Below, piece by piece: positions 6,310-15,050 of a stretch of DNA of 15,050 bases (position 1 is its first letter; every line of letters begins with the position of its first letter). The DNA comes from Flavobacteriales bacterium UBA5422 (GTDB lineage Bacteria > Bacteroidota > Bacteroidia > Flavobacteriales_D > Crocinitomicaceae), in NCBI GenBank assembly GCA_002409405.1, contig DHNG01000033.1:92859-107908 (forward strand). The letters run 5' to 3'. Position numbers and translations under genes: made by a program. The notes under the pieces are model-generated. The model searched no databases. It saw only the letters and a list, made by a program, of their open reading frames with translations, and was not told the DNA's origin.

Positions 6310-9300
6310 ATGAAACACTTAATTTCTCTGTTGTTTATCGCAACAGTTTTTTCAGGATTTGGTCAGGCATACAGTTCTGACAGAGCGAAATTCATCAAGG
6401 AATTTCAAAGTGCTTTAACTCCGTATGGAAAAGGAGAGCATTCCAAATTCATCAAAGAAGAATTAACGGTCATCCTGTTGCAATCATCCGAATTTCCGGA
6501 TCGTTATTTCACCAACATGATCACAACCTGCAATGCACTGGCAACAAAACGATTTGATACCTATCCGGATATCTATAATTATGTCTATTCGGTTTATTCA
6601 CTCGTCAAAAACAAGCAGTCAGAATCCAGTTACAATGCCTATCAGAATACCATTGACAAATTACTGGAGAGCCGTAATCCCAAGCGGTTTACTGACTTTG
6701 CCGAATCTGCTGCCGGGTTCTTCTACGAAGGAAAATTAGCAGGGAAATCAAACTTTGAATGGTATTACGAAGGGGGGAAATACGAGTTCAAATACGACGA
6801 CAAACCTTATATTGAATTGATCGACGGAAACCTGATTTGCCGTGCGGTAGATATTGCAGGAAGTTCTAAGAAAAATACAAAATACAGTGACAGTATTGTC
6901 ATTTATAAAACATCCGGAACGTATGATCCGGGACTCCAGAAATGGGAAGGAAAAGGTGGAACGATTACCTGGGAGAAAGTAGGATTATCTAAATCGGAAA
7001 CCTATGCTGAAATCGGTAAATTTCAGTTATCCATGAAAAACACCAATCTCAACATTGATTCGGTGAAACTGAAAACTCCTTATTTTAATGAATTACTGGA
7101 AGGATCACTTTCTGACAGAGCATTCAAAATCAACCGGGAGGAAGATAAAATTTTCCCTCAATTTCTTTCCTACAAAACCAACCTGAAAATCAACAACATT
7201 AAACCGAATGTCAATTACGAAGGTGCATTCTCCATGAAAGGAGCTAAGTTTGTAGGAGCAGGAATTAAAAACATTCCGGCAAAAATAACCATCGTCAAAA
7301 ATGCGAAACCGTTCGTAATTGCACAGGCATCTGAGATTTACATTACAGATAAACAGGTATTCTGCAATGGCGGAAGAAGTACCATCTTATTAAACACAGG
7401 AGATTCCATCACACATCCAAGCGTTAACTTCAGCTACCTCTATACTGACGGAATCCTTGAATTTTCCCGGTCAACTTCAGGAATCGGACAGGCTCCGTTC
7501 AGTGATTCGTACCACAAACTGGATTATTACGTTCCAAAACTTATTCTTTCTGAGAAGGAAAATACAATTCAGTATACCTATGAAAAAGGAACCAGCCAGG
7601 AACAGCGTGTTGCTCGTTTTGAGTCCTTTAACTATTACGACGGTCAATTGTACGATAAATTACAAGGACTTTCTTCTACACACCCGTTGGTTGCCATCAG
7701 CAAATACACCTATAAATATGACAAGTATGAATTGTCTGAGGGTGAATGTGCAACTGCTTTAGGAGGTACATTGGAACAAATGCGTCCGATGATGCTGCAA
7801 CTGGCAAATTACGGATTCATCAGTTACGATACCGACAACAAGAAAGTAGTCGTCAATCAAAAGCTGGAAAACTTTGTGCAAGGGAAAGCAGGGAAAAAAG
7901 ATTATGACAACATTATCCTGGTGAGTGACTTCCGTCCGAAAGAGTTGAAAGGATATTCGGAAGAAGAAATCAAAAACAGTGCTTCGCTTCAACAGATCCG
8001 TGAGAATTACAAAAAGCAAAATGAAGTACGCCGTACATTGGAGAACTTTGGATCTTTCAATCTCGGCACCATGGACATTGACCTGATTGGAGTTGATAAT
8101 GTGACACTTTCTGAAAAACAGAACATGCATATTTTTCCGAAAGACAATAAAATCAAAGTAAAACGCAACCGTGACCTTGAATTCAGCGGGTGGTTGAATG
8201 CCGGAAAAGCTGAAATCAATACCATCAGCGCCAATTACAATTACGATGAGAACAAAGTCAACCTGCTTAAAACGGAAACAACTGTTTTACGCGTTCAACC
8301 GAGAAGTGCAGAGCACGGTACAGCAGGAGTTGCAATGAATAGTACTATTTCAGGTATCGTCGGAGACATTGTAGTCGATCTGCCATCTAACCGTTCGGGA
8401 AATAAAGTCGATGCTACAACAGCCGTTTATCCGATTCTTTCGGTTAAAAATTCCACAAAGGTCTTTTACAATTCCAAAGATTTGTATGGAGGAGCATACG
8501 ACAGTACTCGTTTTTACTACGCACTTCAACCTTTTGTTGTTGACAGTATTGACAATTTTAACGACAAAACACTTCGTTTGAAAGGAGAATTGGTTTCTGC
8601 CGGTATCTTTCCGAATATCAAAGAAGATTTGAAAGTGATGCCGGATTACTCGTTCGGATTCTCAACTGCTTCACCGAAAGAAGGATTTAATTTCTATGGC
8701 ACGGGAGCAAAATATGACAACAAAGTGATGCTTTCCGGAAACGGGCTTCAGGGAGCAGGAACAATCAACTTCGTAAAATCAACTTCTGTCTCTAAAAACC
8801 TCTTTACATTCCTTCCTGACTCAACGGTAGGAGTCGTTACTTTCGTCAACCAGGCAGTGCAAAACGGCGTACAGTTTCCGGATGCAAAATGTGATGAAGC
8901 CTATATGACGTATATTCCGAAGAAAGAAATTCTCAAAGCCAGTTCAACACCTCGTAATGATATCAGTTATTTTGAAAACGAAGCAAAATTGAGAGGAACA
9001 ACCTTTGTAACTCCGAAAGGAATGAAAGGAAAAGGGTTGATGACCTTCAACAATGCAACAATTGTATCGGATGGTTTTGTCTATGAATGGAAAGATATGT
9101 ATGCGGACACATCCAGCTTTAGTCTGAAGAACGAAAGCCGTGAAGAAGGCGAATCACCGCTCATTTTTGAAACGAACAACGTAAAATCCCATGTGAGCTT
9201 TAAAGACCGAAAAGGGGTGTTCAATTCCAACAAAGGAGAATCGCGTGTGGATTTCCCTGTCAACCAATACATGTGTAAAATGGATATGTTTACCTGGTTT

Positions 9301-10929
9301 ATGGACCGGGAAACCATTGATATGGAAAAGAAAGCTGCCAAAGATATCGCCATCGATACGGGGGTAGATCTGGTTGGTCCGAACTTCTTCTCAACGCATC
9401 CAAAACAAGATTCACTTCAGTTCCGGGCTCCGAAAGCGCGACTGGATATGAAAGCGAAAACAATTTACTGTAATGAAGTTGAATATGTTGATGTTGCAGA
9501 TGCCCGGATTTATCCGGACAGTATGAAACTCAACATTCGTAAGAAAGCAGAGCTGGATCAATTGAAAAACGCGACAATTGTTGCCAATTACATCACAAAA
9601 TACCACAAGTTTGAACGTTCTACTGTCAACATTACAGCCAGAAGAGCATACAAAGGAAGCGGAGAATATCCGTATTATGACAAGGACAGCGTTCCGACGT
9701 ATATCGTTATGGATGCCATTGGATTGGATACTTCTTATCAAACCATTGCCACGGGTAAAATTGACCAAAGTAAAGGGTTTAAGCTAAGTGATGAATTCGA
9801 TTATTACGGAAACCTTACGGTGAAAGCTGCTTCACCTGAAATTTTATTCTCAGGAGCAACCCGTATCAATCACAACTGTGATAAATTTGAACGAAACTGG
9901 TTGGCATTTACCAGCTCTGTCGATCCGAAAAACATCCAGATTCCTGTTACCAACAATATGAAAAACCTGAACGGTCAATCGATCTCTGCGGGAATTGTGT
10001 GGAGAGACTCACCGAATGTTGACAGCATTGAGCTCTACCCTACTTTCTTGTCCGCACTGGCCAATGCAACGGATCCTGTTGTCATCACATCTTCCGGAGT
10101 ACTGACCTATGATTTCGGTTCGAAAGAATTCCAGATTGCACCGAAGGAAAAATTGATCAACCGATCTGAAAAAGGAAATTTCCTTGCACTGAACACAGAG
10201 ACATGTTCAATGTTCGGAGAAGGAATTGTCAGTCTTGGAATGGATCATGGGGATGTGAGTGTAAAAACGGTTGGTACGGTTGATTACAACCAGAAAAGCG
10301 GAGCCATTCATTTCAACCTGACAGCTAAATTTGACATGCCGCTCGATAAATCTGTATTCAAAGATATTCCGGACAAGATCAATGCAACAGAAGGATTGAA
10401 CCCGATGGATTTTGCAACCAACACTCTTAAATCAGCAATTACGATGTGGGGAAGTCAGGCAGAAGCAGATAAATTGCAGGAAGATTTCACAATTAAGGGG
10501 GAAATCAAAAAAATACCTGCATCTTTGGAGTCGGCAATTACCATTACAGGTTTGAGAATGAGCTATTACAGCCAGCCCTCTCTGAATAATTTCAAGGGGT
10601 TGATCACCAATGTAGAATCCGCGATTCTGGTGAACATGTTTGAAAAGCCGGTGATGAAATATGTTCCTTTCAGAGCATTTTTCCAACAGAAATTCTCAGG
10701 AGCGGGAGGCGACTGGTTTGCACTGTTAATTGATGTTCCGGGAGGAAAAGATTACTTCTTCAATTACTCAATGGGTAAAAAAGAAGGAGTCATGGACGTT
10801 ATGACAGGAGATACGGAACTGACAGCTGCTATCTCTGCATTAAAAGACGACAAACGGAAAACAAAAAACTTCCTGTACCAATTGGGTCAAGGTGGTTTAA
10901 AGACAGTATTTAACAATTTATTCAAATAA
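6310..10929 (+). CDS. Large exported protein of unknown function with repeated beta-rich modules
   Basis: The protein has 1539 residues and I do not recognise its family. The ATG at 6310 gives a clean signal peptide (MKHLISLLFIATVFSGFGQA, cut near 20); a TTG at 6298 in frame is less likely. No C-terminal T9SS domain, outer-membrane-barrel ending or lipobox is obvious, so the mature protein may be periplasmic or on the inner leaflet of the outer membrane. Residues ~21-125 look helical; the rest is beta-rich with many Gly-, Tyr- and Lys-containing strands. A short pattern of G-x-G, then a TI/LM-x-F/W strand, then a run ending in an aromatic recurs: GKGGTITW (residue ~214), GLQGAGTINF (~812), GMKGKGLMTF (~904), suggesting tandem beta modules. 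Around residue 480-515 a helical stretch (TLEQMRPMMLQLANYGFISYD) resembles a winged-helix insert. The stop overlaps plsY (TAATG), linking the gene to envelope lipid synthesis. A lipid- or LPS-transport scaffold is one speculation. Confidence 0.85.
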   Translation: MKHLISLLFIATVFSGFGQAYSSDRAKFIKEFQSALTPYGKGEHSKFIKEELTVILLQSSEFPDRYFTNMITTCNALATKRFDTYPDIYNYVYSVYSLVKNKQSESSYNAYQNTIDKLLESRNPKRFTDFAESAAGFFYEGKLAGKSNFEWYYEGGKYEFKYDDKPYIELIDGNLICRAVDIAGSSKKNTKYSDSIVIYKTSGTYDPGLQKWEGKGGTITWEKVGLSKSETYAEIGKFQLSMKNTNLNIDSVKLKTPYFNELLEGSLSDRAFKINREEDKIFPQFLSYKTNLKINNIKPNVNYEGAFSMKGAKFVGAGIKNIPAKITIVKNAKPFVIAQASEIYITDKQVFCNGGRSTILLNTGDSITHPSVNFSYLYTDGILEFSRSTSGIGQAPFSDSYHKLDYYVPKLILSEKENTIQYTYEKGTSQEQRVARFESFNYYDGQLYDKLQGLSSTHPLVAISKYTYKYDKYELSEGECATALGGTLEQMRPMMLQLANYGFISYDTDNKKVVVNQKLENFVQGKAGKKDYDNIILVSDFRPKELKGYSEEEIKNSASLQQIRENYKKQNEVRRTLENFGSFNLGTMDIDLIGVDNVTLSEKQNMHIFPKDNKIKVKRNRDLEFSGWLNAGKAEINTISANYNYDENKVNLLKTETTVLRVQPRSAEHGTAGVAMNSTISGIVGDIVVDLPSNRSGNKVDATTAVYPILSVKNSTKVFYNSKDLYGGAYDSTRFYYALQPFVVDSIDNFNDKTLRLKGELVSAGIFPNIKEDLKVMPDYSFGFSTASPKEGFNFYGTGAKYDNKVMLSGNGLQGAGTINFVKSTSVSKNLFTFLPDSTVGVVTFVNQAVQNGVQFPDAKCDEAYMTYIPKKEILKASSTPRNDISYFENEAKLRGTTFVTPKGMKGKGLMTFNNATIVSDGFVYEWKDMYADTSSFSLKNESREEGESPLIFETNNVKSHVSFKDRKGVFNSNKGESRVDFPVNQYMCKMDMFTWFMDRETIDMEKKAAKDIAIDTGVDLVGPNFFSTHPKQDSLQFRAPKARLDMKAKTIYCNEVEYVDVADARIYPDSMKLNIRKKAELDQLKNATIVANYITKYHKFERSTVNITARRAYKGSGEYPYYDKDSVPTYIVMDAIGLDTSYQTIATGKIDQSKGFKLSDEFDYYGNLTVKAASPEILFSGATRINHNCDKFERNWLAFTSSVDPKNIQIPVTNNMKNLNGQSISAGIVWRDSPNVDSIELYPTFLSALANATDPVVITSSGVLTYDFGSKEFQIAPKEKLINRSEKGNFLALNTETCSMFGEGIVSLGMDHGDVSVKTVGTVDYNQKSGAIHFNLTAKFDMPLDKSVFKDIPDKINATEGLNPMDFATNTLKSAITMWGSQAEADKLQEDFTIKGEIKKIPASLESAITITGLRMSYYSQPSLNNFKGLITNVESAILVNMFEKPVMKYVPFRAFFQQKFSGAGGDWFALLIDVPGGKDYFFNYSMGKKEGVMDVMTGDTELTAAISALKDDKRKTKNFLYQLGQGGLKTVFNNLFK

Positions 10930-11549
10930 TGGATTACATTTTATTTGGTCTCATTGCTTACTTGTTAGGCTCCATTCCTACCGCAGTATGGGTCGGGAGA
11001 GCTAAATACGGAATCGACGTCCGCGAACACGGAAGTAAAAATGCAGGAGCCACCAATACGTTCCGCGTACTCGGTAAAAAGGCCGGAATTGTTGTACTTT
11101 CCATTGATATCATTAAAGGTTTTTCAGCTGCGTTCCTCCCCTTTGTTTTCAAAGTGGGGGAATGGCAGTCCGACCAGTTAATTACCGTTCAGATACTGGC
11201 TTCCGTACTCGCTGTTGTGGGGCATGTTTTTCCACTTTTCGCCGGCTTCAGAGGAGGAAAAGGAGTCGCAACTTCACTGGGAGTTATTATCGGTATTCAT
11301 CCGCCCGCAGCGGGTATCTGTATCGCCGTTTTTTTGCTTGTATTCATCATCTCTAAATATGTATCACTAGGTGCTATCTGCGCAGCATTGAGTTTCCCGG
11401 TATCGATCTATTTTATTTTCGGAATCCGATCCATCTGGCTGAACAGTTTCACCATCCTGTTAGCTACACTTGTTATCATCGCTCACAGAAAAAACATTCA
11501 ACGTTTACTTGCTGGAAATGAAAACAAAATGAACCTTTTCAAGCGATAG
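10929..11549 (+). CDS. plsY: Acyl-phosphate:glycerol-3-phosphate acyltransferase
   Basis: It transfers the acyl chain from acyl-phosphate to glycerol-3-phosphate, making lysophosphatidic acid, the first committed step of phospholipid synthesis; it is a polytopic inner-membrane enzyme working with PlsX. The 206 residues (family ~190-210) show the three conserved cytoplasmic motifs: GSIPTA (14-19) with GSKNAGATN (35-43, normally GSGNPGATN), GHVFPLFAGFRGGKG (98-112), and HRKNIQRLLAGNENK (186-200). Hydrophobic segments near 3-22, 52-72, 85-104, 114-141, 144-165 and 171-185 fit the family topology. The ATG shares its A with the TAA of the upstream 1539-residue gene (TAATG at 10927-10931), a strong sign of termination-reinitiation coupling. 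Confidence 0.97.
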   Translation: MDYILFGLIAYLLGSIPTAVWVGRAKYGIDVREHGSKNAGATNTFRVLGKKAGIVVLSIDIIKGFSAAFLPFVFKVGEWQSDQLITVQILASVLAVVGHVFPLFAGFRGGKGVATSLGVIIGIHPPAAGICIAVFLLVFIISKYVSLGAICAALSFPVSIYFIFGIRSIWLNSFTILLATLVIIAHRKNIQRLLAGNENKMNLFKR

Positions 11550-11567
11550 TCGTATATACATTTAACG

Positions 11568-11575
11568 TAAATTTG
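11568..11575 (+). promoter_or_regulatory. Candidate Bacteroidota -7 promoter element (TAAATTTG)
   Basis: TAAATTTG matches the TAnnTTTG -7 consensus of the Bacteroidota primary sigma factor exactly and lies 22 nt before the proposed GTG start at 11598, so transcription would begin close to the coding region. No matching TTTG or TTG is present at the expected -33 position, so the promoter would be weak or the match fortuitous. No terminator hairpin is seen in the 48-nt gap after plsY, so read-through from plsY is also possible. Confidence 0.35.
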
Positions 11576-11597
11576 AAACGGTGAATTATTTGTAAAA

Positions 11598-14500
11598 GTG
11601 TCACTGAAAATACATAATATGCTGCTTGTGGTTGCGCTGCTGACTACATTTATTTCTTTCACTCAGACAGAAGACGAAGTGAGAGTCAATGCAGATGCTT
11701 TGTTTAAAAATAAGCAGTATGTAGAAGCGACACCACTCTATCTCCGACTACTGTCTTTGCAACCAAGAAGTTACGATTACAGCTATAAATACGGAACCTG
11801 TCTGTTGTTTAATTCCAATAGTAAACAGGATGCTATTCGCTACCTCGCATATGCCATCAAAAGTCCGGTTCCCATTCCAGAAGCCAATTTTTTTCTTGGG
11901 AAAGCATACCACCTCAATTACCAGTTCAACGATGCCATTTCAGAATACAGGAATTACCTTTCCAAGGCTGGTAACAAGGGAGAATATTTTGCAGAATCCA
12001 ATCGCAATATCGCGATGTGTGAAAATGGAAAAAACCTGCTGACAACGCTCACAGATGTCATCGTACGCAAACGAACGGAGATCAAACAAGATGATTTTTT
12101 CCGTTTGTACGATCTTGCTGAAATAGGGGGAAGCATCATCACTGCTGTTGATTTTCAAACAAAAAACGATAAAAAATACAACCACAAACCCATCGTTCAC
12201 ATTGCCCCGAACATGGAAAATGTGTACTTTTCCAGCTATGGTGAAGGCGACAACCTGGACATCTACGTTGCCCGCAAATTACCCGGAGGAAAATTCGGAG
12301 TCCCGCAAAAGCTTAACGGAGCTGTTAACACCCCTTTTGATGAGGATTTCCCCTACATGCATCCCAATGGTAACGAGCTCTATTTTTCTTCCAAAGGGCA
12401 TAATTCAATGGGGGGATACGATATTTTCAAAGCAAAATTCAATGCCGATAATAACACTTTTGAGGAGGTCACCAATGTCGATTTCTCTATCAGTTCACCG
12501 GATGATGATTTACTCTATGTGGTAGATAAAGACAATAAAAATGCTTATTTCTCCTCCCGGCGTCAATCCCAGGACGGAAAAATTGTCGTCTACAAAGTAG
12601 CGGTTGAGCGAATTCCCATCCAACTGGCAATTGTTAAAGGAACATTTGCTTCTTCGGTACTTCCGGCAGGTTCTAAAATGACTGTTGAAGTAATTGATAA
12701 AACAAACGGGAAGAAAATCGGGGTGTTTAAAACCTTGAAAGAAAGTTCTTATCTCATCACTTTTCCAAAAGGGGGAAAATACCAGTACAAAGTCACCGTT
12801 GAAGGCTCAAATGAGGTCTTTACTGTTGATGTCGATATTCCATTCTTAAAAGAACTGCGACCGCTGAAACAAAAAATGGATCACGAGCTTGCGGATTCAA
12901 AAGAGCGGATCCGGATTACCAACCTGTTTGACGAACAAGTGGAAGATGCGCAGAGCATTGTTTCGCAGGTATTAAAGGAACGTGCCAATCTGAATGTCAA
13001 CGAAGACCAGTACAATACGGAGGAATTGGAAAGTCAGGCCAAATTGAAAGCCGCCCTGGCAGAACTGCGGTTGAACACCCGATCACCGATGGAATTCGGA
13101 CAATTACTTGAACGTACACATACGGAGCTCCGGCAAAATGTAACGGGTGAAAACAAGATTGAACGTTCTGCAGATGCTATCAGTCGCAACCTATACAACG
13201 AAATTGTGGCAATCGACACTGAAATCAGAACACTTGTCAAAGAAGCGGATGCATCCGAAAGTAACCGGAGAAAAGAACTGGTTCTTACCAATGCGAAAGA
13301 GTTGTACCGACAACGAGAAGAAAAACTGGAAAAAATAAAACAGGTTCAGGCAGAAGCTGCTGCAATCGGAACAACAGGCAATAGTGCAACCGTAAATCCT
13401 GAAAAGCTGGGAGAACTTTCAAAGCAATACAATCAGTTACTTAATGACGGAAAAACAACAGAGCTTGTTACACTACTTAACCAGAATAAGGAATACCTGA
13501 GCAATGTGTTATCCGCTCCCGCTCAGGCAACTGCTTCGGAAGAATTGCTGAAGAAACAGGAAACGATCGTCAACGAGATCTCGCGCCTCCAATCCATTGA
13601 AAACGGGTATGTAGAAGAAATAAAACGTCTGGAGAGCGAAATTGCTACCCTAACGCAACAACGAGAGGCTGCAAAAGACAAATTTAAACAAGAATTCCAG
13701 GATAAAATAGATGCTAAAAATTACGAATTGGAAAATGCAAAAAGTTCACTTTCCAAAACACGAAATCTGATTCCTGCAATAGCCCAACAACGCGATGAAA
13801 ACAATCGAAAACTAAACATCGTCAACGAGATAGAAAGTTACCAGGGGAAACCGGTAACCAAAGAGGAACTTGCAAAAGTAAAAGCGGTTGTGAGTGATGA
13901 AAAAAGTAAAACCCTACAATCATACATTGACGCTTCGCTTAAAGAGCTTTCTTCCCAACCGGCAAGTGATCCAAAGGAAACGAAGACCGAAACAGCCATT
14001 GAACAGTACAATACACAAAGTGAAGAGATTTATGCCAATACCGACTGGAGTGACTATGAAAAACAAGAACGTCTGTTGACCCTCAATGATCAAAAACAAC
14101 AAGAACTTGCAGAGTACCTGAAGGAACTGGAAAATAATCCAGCATTGGATGAATCAACGAAAGTTCAACAAAGAAACACAACGCAAAAACTCGTTCAGGA
14201 ACTTCAACACGATAAGCAACTTTTACAAGAAGCAATTGCTGTTTCAGCCAAGAATGAAATCACGCAGTTAAAAACAGAAAATATTGTTCAGGAATTGTAT
14301 CCCGGATACGAAGAAAATAAGCAAACGATTAAACAGAACATCCGATTATCTGAACCGGAACAATTACAGCAACTCACTATAAATGATCAGGAACTGGTAA
14401 CTAAAATTACGAGCGAGATTAACCACTTGAAGTCCGGGCAAACAACACGACAGGAACAATCACTTTCTGCAGCTAAAATTGACTTGTTGGAAGACTACCG

Positions 14501-15050
14501 TACTCAACTACAAACAACCATTGCAGAACGACAACAACAGATCACACGCCTGCAAAATGAAATGAATGTCGCACAGGAACTGGAAAAACAGGTAACCACA
14601 GTTGCACAACAAACAGAAACAACCTATTCTGACAAACTCCGGCAATTCAATCAACTGGATGCTGCGACCCAAACAAATGAACGCATTGAAGTACTGAACA
14701 ACCTGTCAACTACGTTAGGAGTGCAGCAACAACAACTCCAACAATTAAAATCTACGTCGCCGTCCAATCAAACGATCGCAAAAGCATTGACCTCCATTGA
14801 AACAAAAATTGCGGAAGTCAGTGTATTACTTACAACTGAAAAAACAGCACAGGAAACTTCCGATCAAACAGCAACGAACACTTCACTACCCGATCCGAAA
14901 CAACAAAAAACACCAGCTGTTATTATTGAAGAATTACAACAAACATACGAAGGCAGTATCAACAACGATTTTAGTCAGGCACATGCAACAACAGCGGACA
15001 TTGAACAAAATATTCAGCGTCTGAATGCCTATAAAAACACAATTCAACAA
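11598..15050 (+). CDS. PorE-like TPR-PD40-CRD protein with a very long coiled coil; 3' end outside window
   Basis: The frame stays open from after a TGA at 11574 to the last base, giving at least 1151 codons. I prefer the GTG at 11598, since it places a Lys before the hydrophobic core (MSLKIHNMLLVVALLTTFIS) and makes a normal signal peptide; an ATG at 11619 would leave no positive N-region. Order of parts: TPR-like helical pairs (~28-142); PD40/WD40-like beta-propeller repeats (~195-335) with the classic FPYMHPNGNELYFSSKG (251-267) and GGYDIFKA; a small beta-sandwich like a carboxypeptidase regulatory domain (~341-415); then from ~425 a Gln/Glu/Lys/Leu-rich helical region with heptad-like spacing running to the edge, broken by short Pro/Gly stretches. 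TPR-PD40-CRD followed by OmpA is the plan of T9SS protein PorE and many Bacteroidota OmpA-family proteins; whether a C-terminal OmpA domain exists here cannot be seen. Likely periplasmic or outer-membrane associated. Confidence 0.9.
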   Translation, partial: MSLKIHNMLLVVALLTTFISFTQTEDEVRVNADALFKNKQYVEATPLYLRLLSLQPRSYDYSYKYGTCLLFNSNSKQDAIRYLAYAIKSPVPIPEANFFLGKAYHLNYQFNDAISEYRNYLSKAGNKGEYFAESNRNIAMCENGKNLLTTLTDVIVRKRTEIKQDDFFRLYDLAEIGGSIITAVDFQTKNDKKYNHKPIVHIAPNMENVYFSSYGEGDNLDIYVARKLPGGKFGVPQKLNGAVNTPFDEDFPYMHPNGNELYFSSKGHNSMGGYDIFKAKFNADNNTFEEVTNVDFSISSPDDDLLYVVDKDNKNAYFSSRRQSQDGKIVVYKVAVERIPIQLAIVKGTFASSVLPAGSKMTVEVIDKTNGKKIGVFKTLKESSYLITFPKGGKYQYKVTVEGSNEVFTVDVDIPFLKELRPLKQKMDHELADSKERIRITNLFDEQVEDAQSIVSQVLKERANLNVNEDQYNTEELESQAKLKAALAELRLNTRSPMEFGQLLERTHTELRQNVTGENKIERSADAISRNLYNEIVAIDTEIRTLVKEADASESNRRKELVLTNAKELYRQREEKLEKIKQVQAEAAAIGTTGNSATVNPEKLGELSKQYNQLLNDGKTTELVTLLNQNKEYLSNVLSAPAQATASEELLKKQETIVNEISRLQSIENGYVEEIKRLESEIATLTQQREAAKDKFKQEFQDKIDAKNYELENAKSSLSKTRNLIPAIAQQRDENNRKLNIVNEIESYQGKPVTKEELAKVKAVVSDEKSKTLQSYIDASLKELSSQPASDPKETKTETAIEQYNTQSEEIYANTDWSDYEKQERLLTLNDQKQQELAEYLKELENNPALDESTKVQQRNTTQKLVQELQHDKQLLQEAIAVSAKNEITQLKTENIVQELYPGYEENKQTIKQNIRLSEPEQLQQLTINDQELVTKITSEINHLKSGQTTRQEQSLSAAKIDLLEDYRTQLQTTIAERQQQITRLQNEMNVAQELEKQVTTVAQQTETTYSDKLRQFNQLDAATQTNERIEVLNNLSTTLGVQQQQLQQLKSTSPSNQTIAKALTSIETKIAEVSVLLTTEKTAQETSDQTATNTSLPDPKQQKTPAVIIEELQQTYEGSINNDFSQAHATTADIEQNIQRLNAYKNTIQQ

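Noticed and set aside
9412..9768. 118-codon minus-strand frame inside the 1539-residue gene
   Set aside because: It is antisense to a continuous long frame, has Cys/Ile/Asn-rich shadow-like composition and no start context or domain.
11830..12525. Two plus-strand open frames (11830-12042 and 12148-12525)
   Set aside because: Both are out-of-frame shadows of the long signal-peptide-TPR-PD40 frame that runs unbroken from 11598 to the end.
1..15050. Mobile element, CRISPR array, tRNA or defence system
   Set aside because: No transposase, integrase, terminal inverted repeats, regularly spaced repeats or tRNA-like cloverleaf was noticed, and coding density leaves almost no room for them.

Overview
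The window looks like chromosomal DNA of a Bacteroidota bacterium, probably order Flavobacteriales; a Crocinitomicaceae/Fluviicola-like source is my guess from overall feel, not something the sequence proves. The main pointers are a type IX secretion (T9SS) C-terminal sorting domain, a PorE-like TPR-PD40-CRD protein, a DUF1599 protein next to a DoxX/MauE-like membrane protein and tpiA, a CfiA-like subclass B1 metallo-beta-lactamase, absence of obvious Shine-Dalgarno sequences, and a TAnnTTTG promoter element. It is densely coding: nine protein genes and one more running off the right edge fill nearly everything. I see no tRNA, rRNA, CRISPR array, insertion sequence or integrase, and no non-coding stretch longer than about 75 bases.

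Layout. (1) 1-1327, plus strand: the 3' end of a T9SS-exported protein, then after 7 nt an exported class B1 metallo-beta-lactamase. (2) 1336-2196, minus strand: folP (dihydropteroate synthase), whose 3' end faces the beta-lactamase with 8 nt between. (3) 2208-6237, plus strand: a tightly packed operon of a duplicated DUF1599 protein, a polytopic DoxX/MauE-like protein with a thioredoxin-like tail, tpiA (triose-phosphate isomerase) and prmA (ribosomal protein L11 methyltransferase). Junctions are ATGA overlap, ATGA overlap, and directly abutting stop/start. Its first start codon lies only 11 nt from that of divergent folP. (4) 6310-11549, plus strand: a 1539-residue exported protein of unknown function, translationally coupled (TAATG) to plsY, the acyl-phosphate glycerol-3-phosphate acyltransferase of phospholipid synthesis. 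(5) 11598 to the end, plus strand: an open frame of at least 1151 codons with a signal peptide, TPR-like region, PD40 beta-propeller repeats, a small beta-sandwich (CRD-like) domain and more than 700 residues of Gln/Glu/Lys-rich predicted coiled coil; its C-terminus lies outside the window.

Biology. Housekeeping functions (folate, glycolysis, ribosome modification, phospholipid synthesis) are interleaved with envelope functions (T9SS cargo, periplasmic hydrolase, large exported proteins). The best candidates for undescribed biology are the 1539-residue repeat-containing protein coupled to plsY and the giant coiled-coil extension on a PorE-like N-terminus. The metallo-beta-lactamase is the best-supported finding of practical interest, because every zinc ligand of subclass B1 is present.
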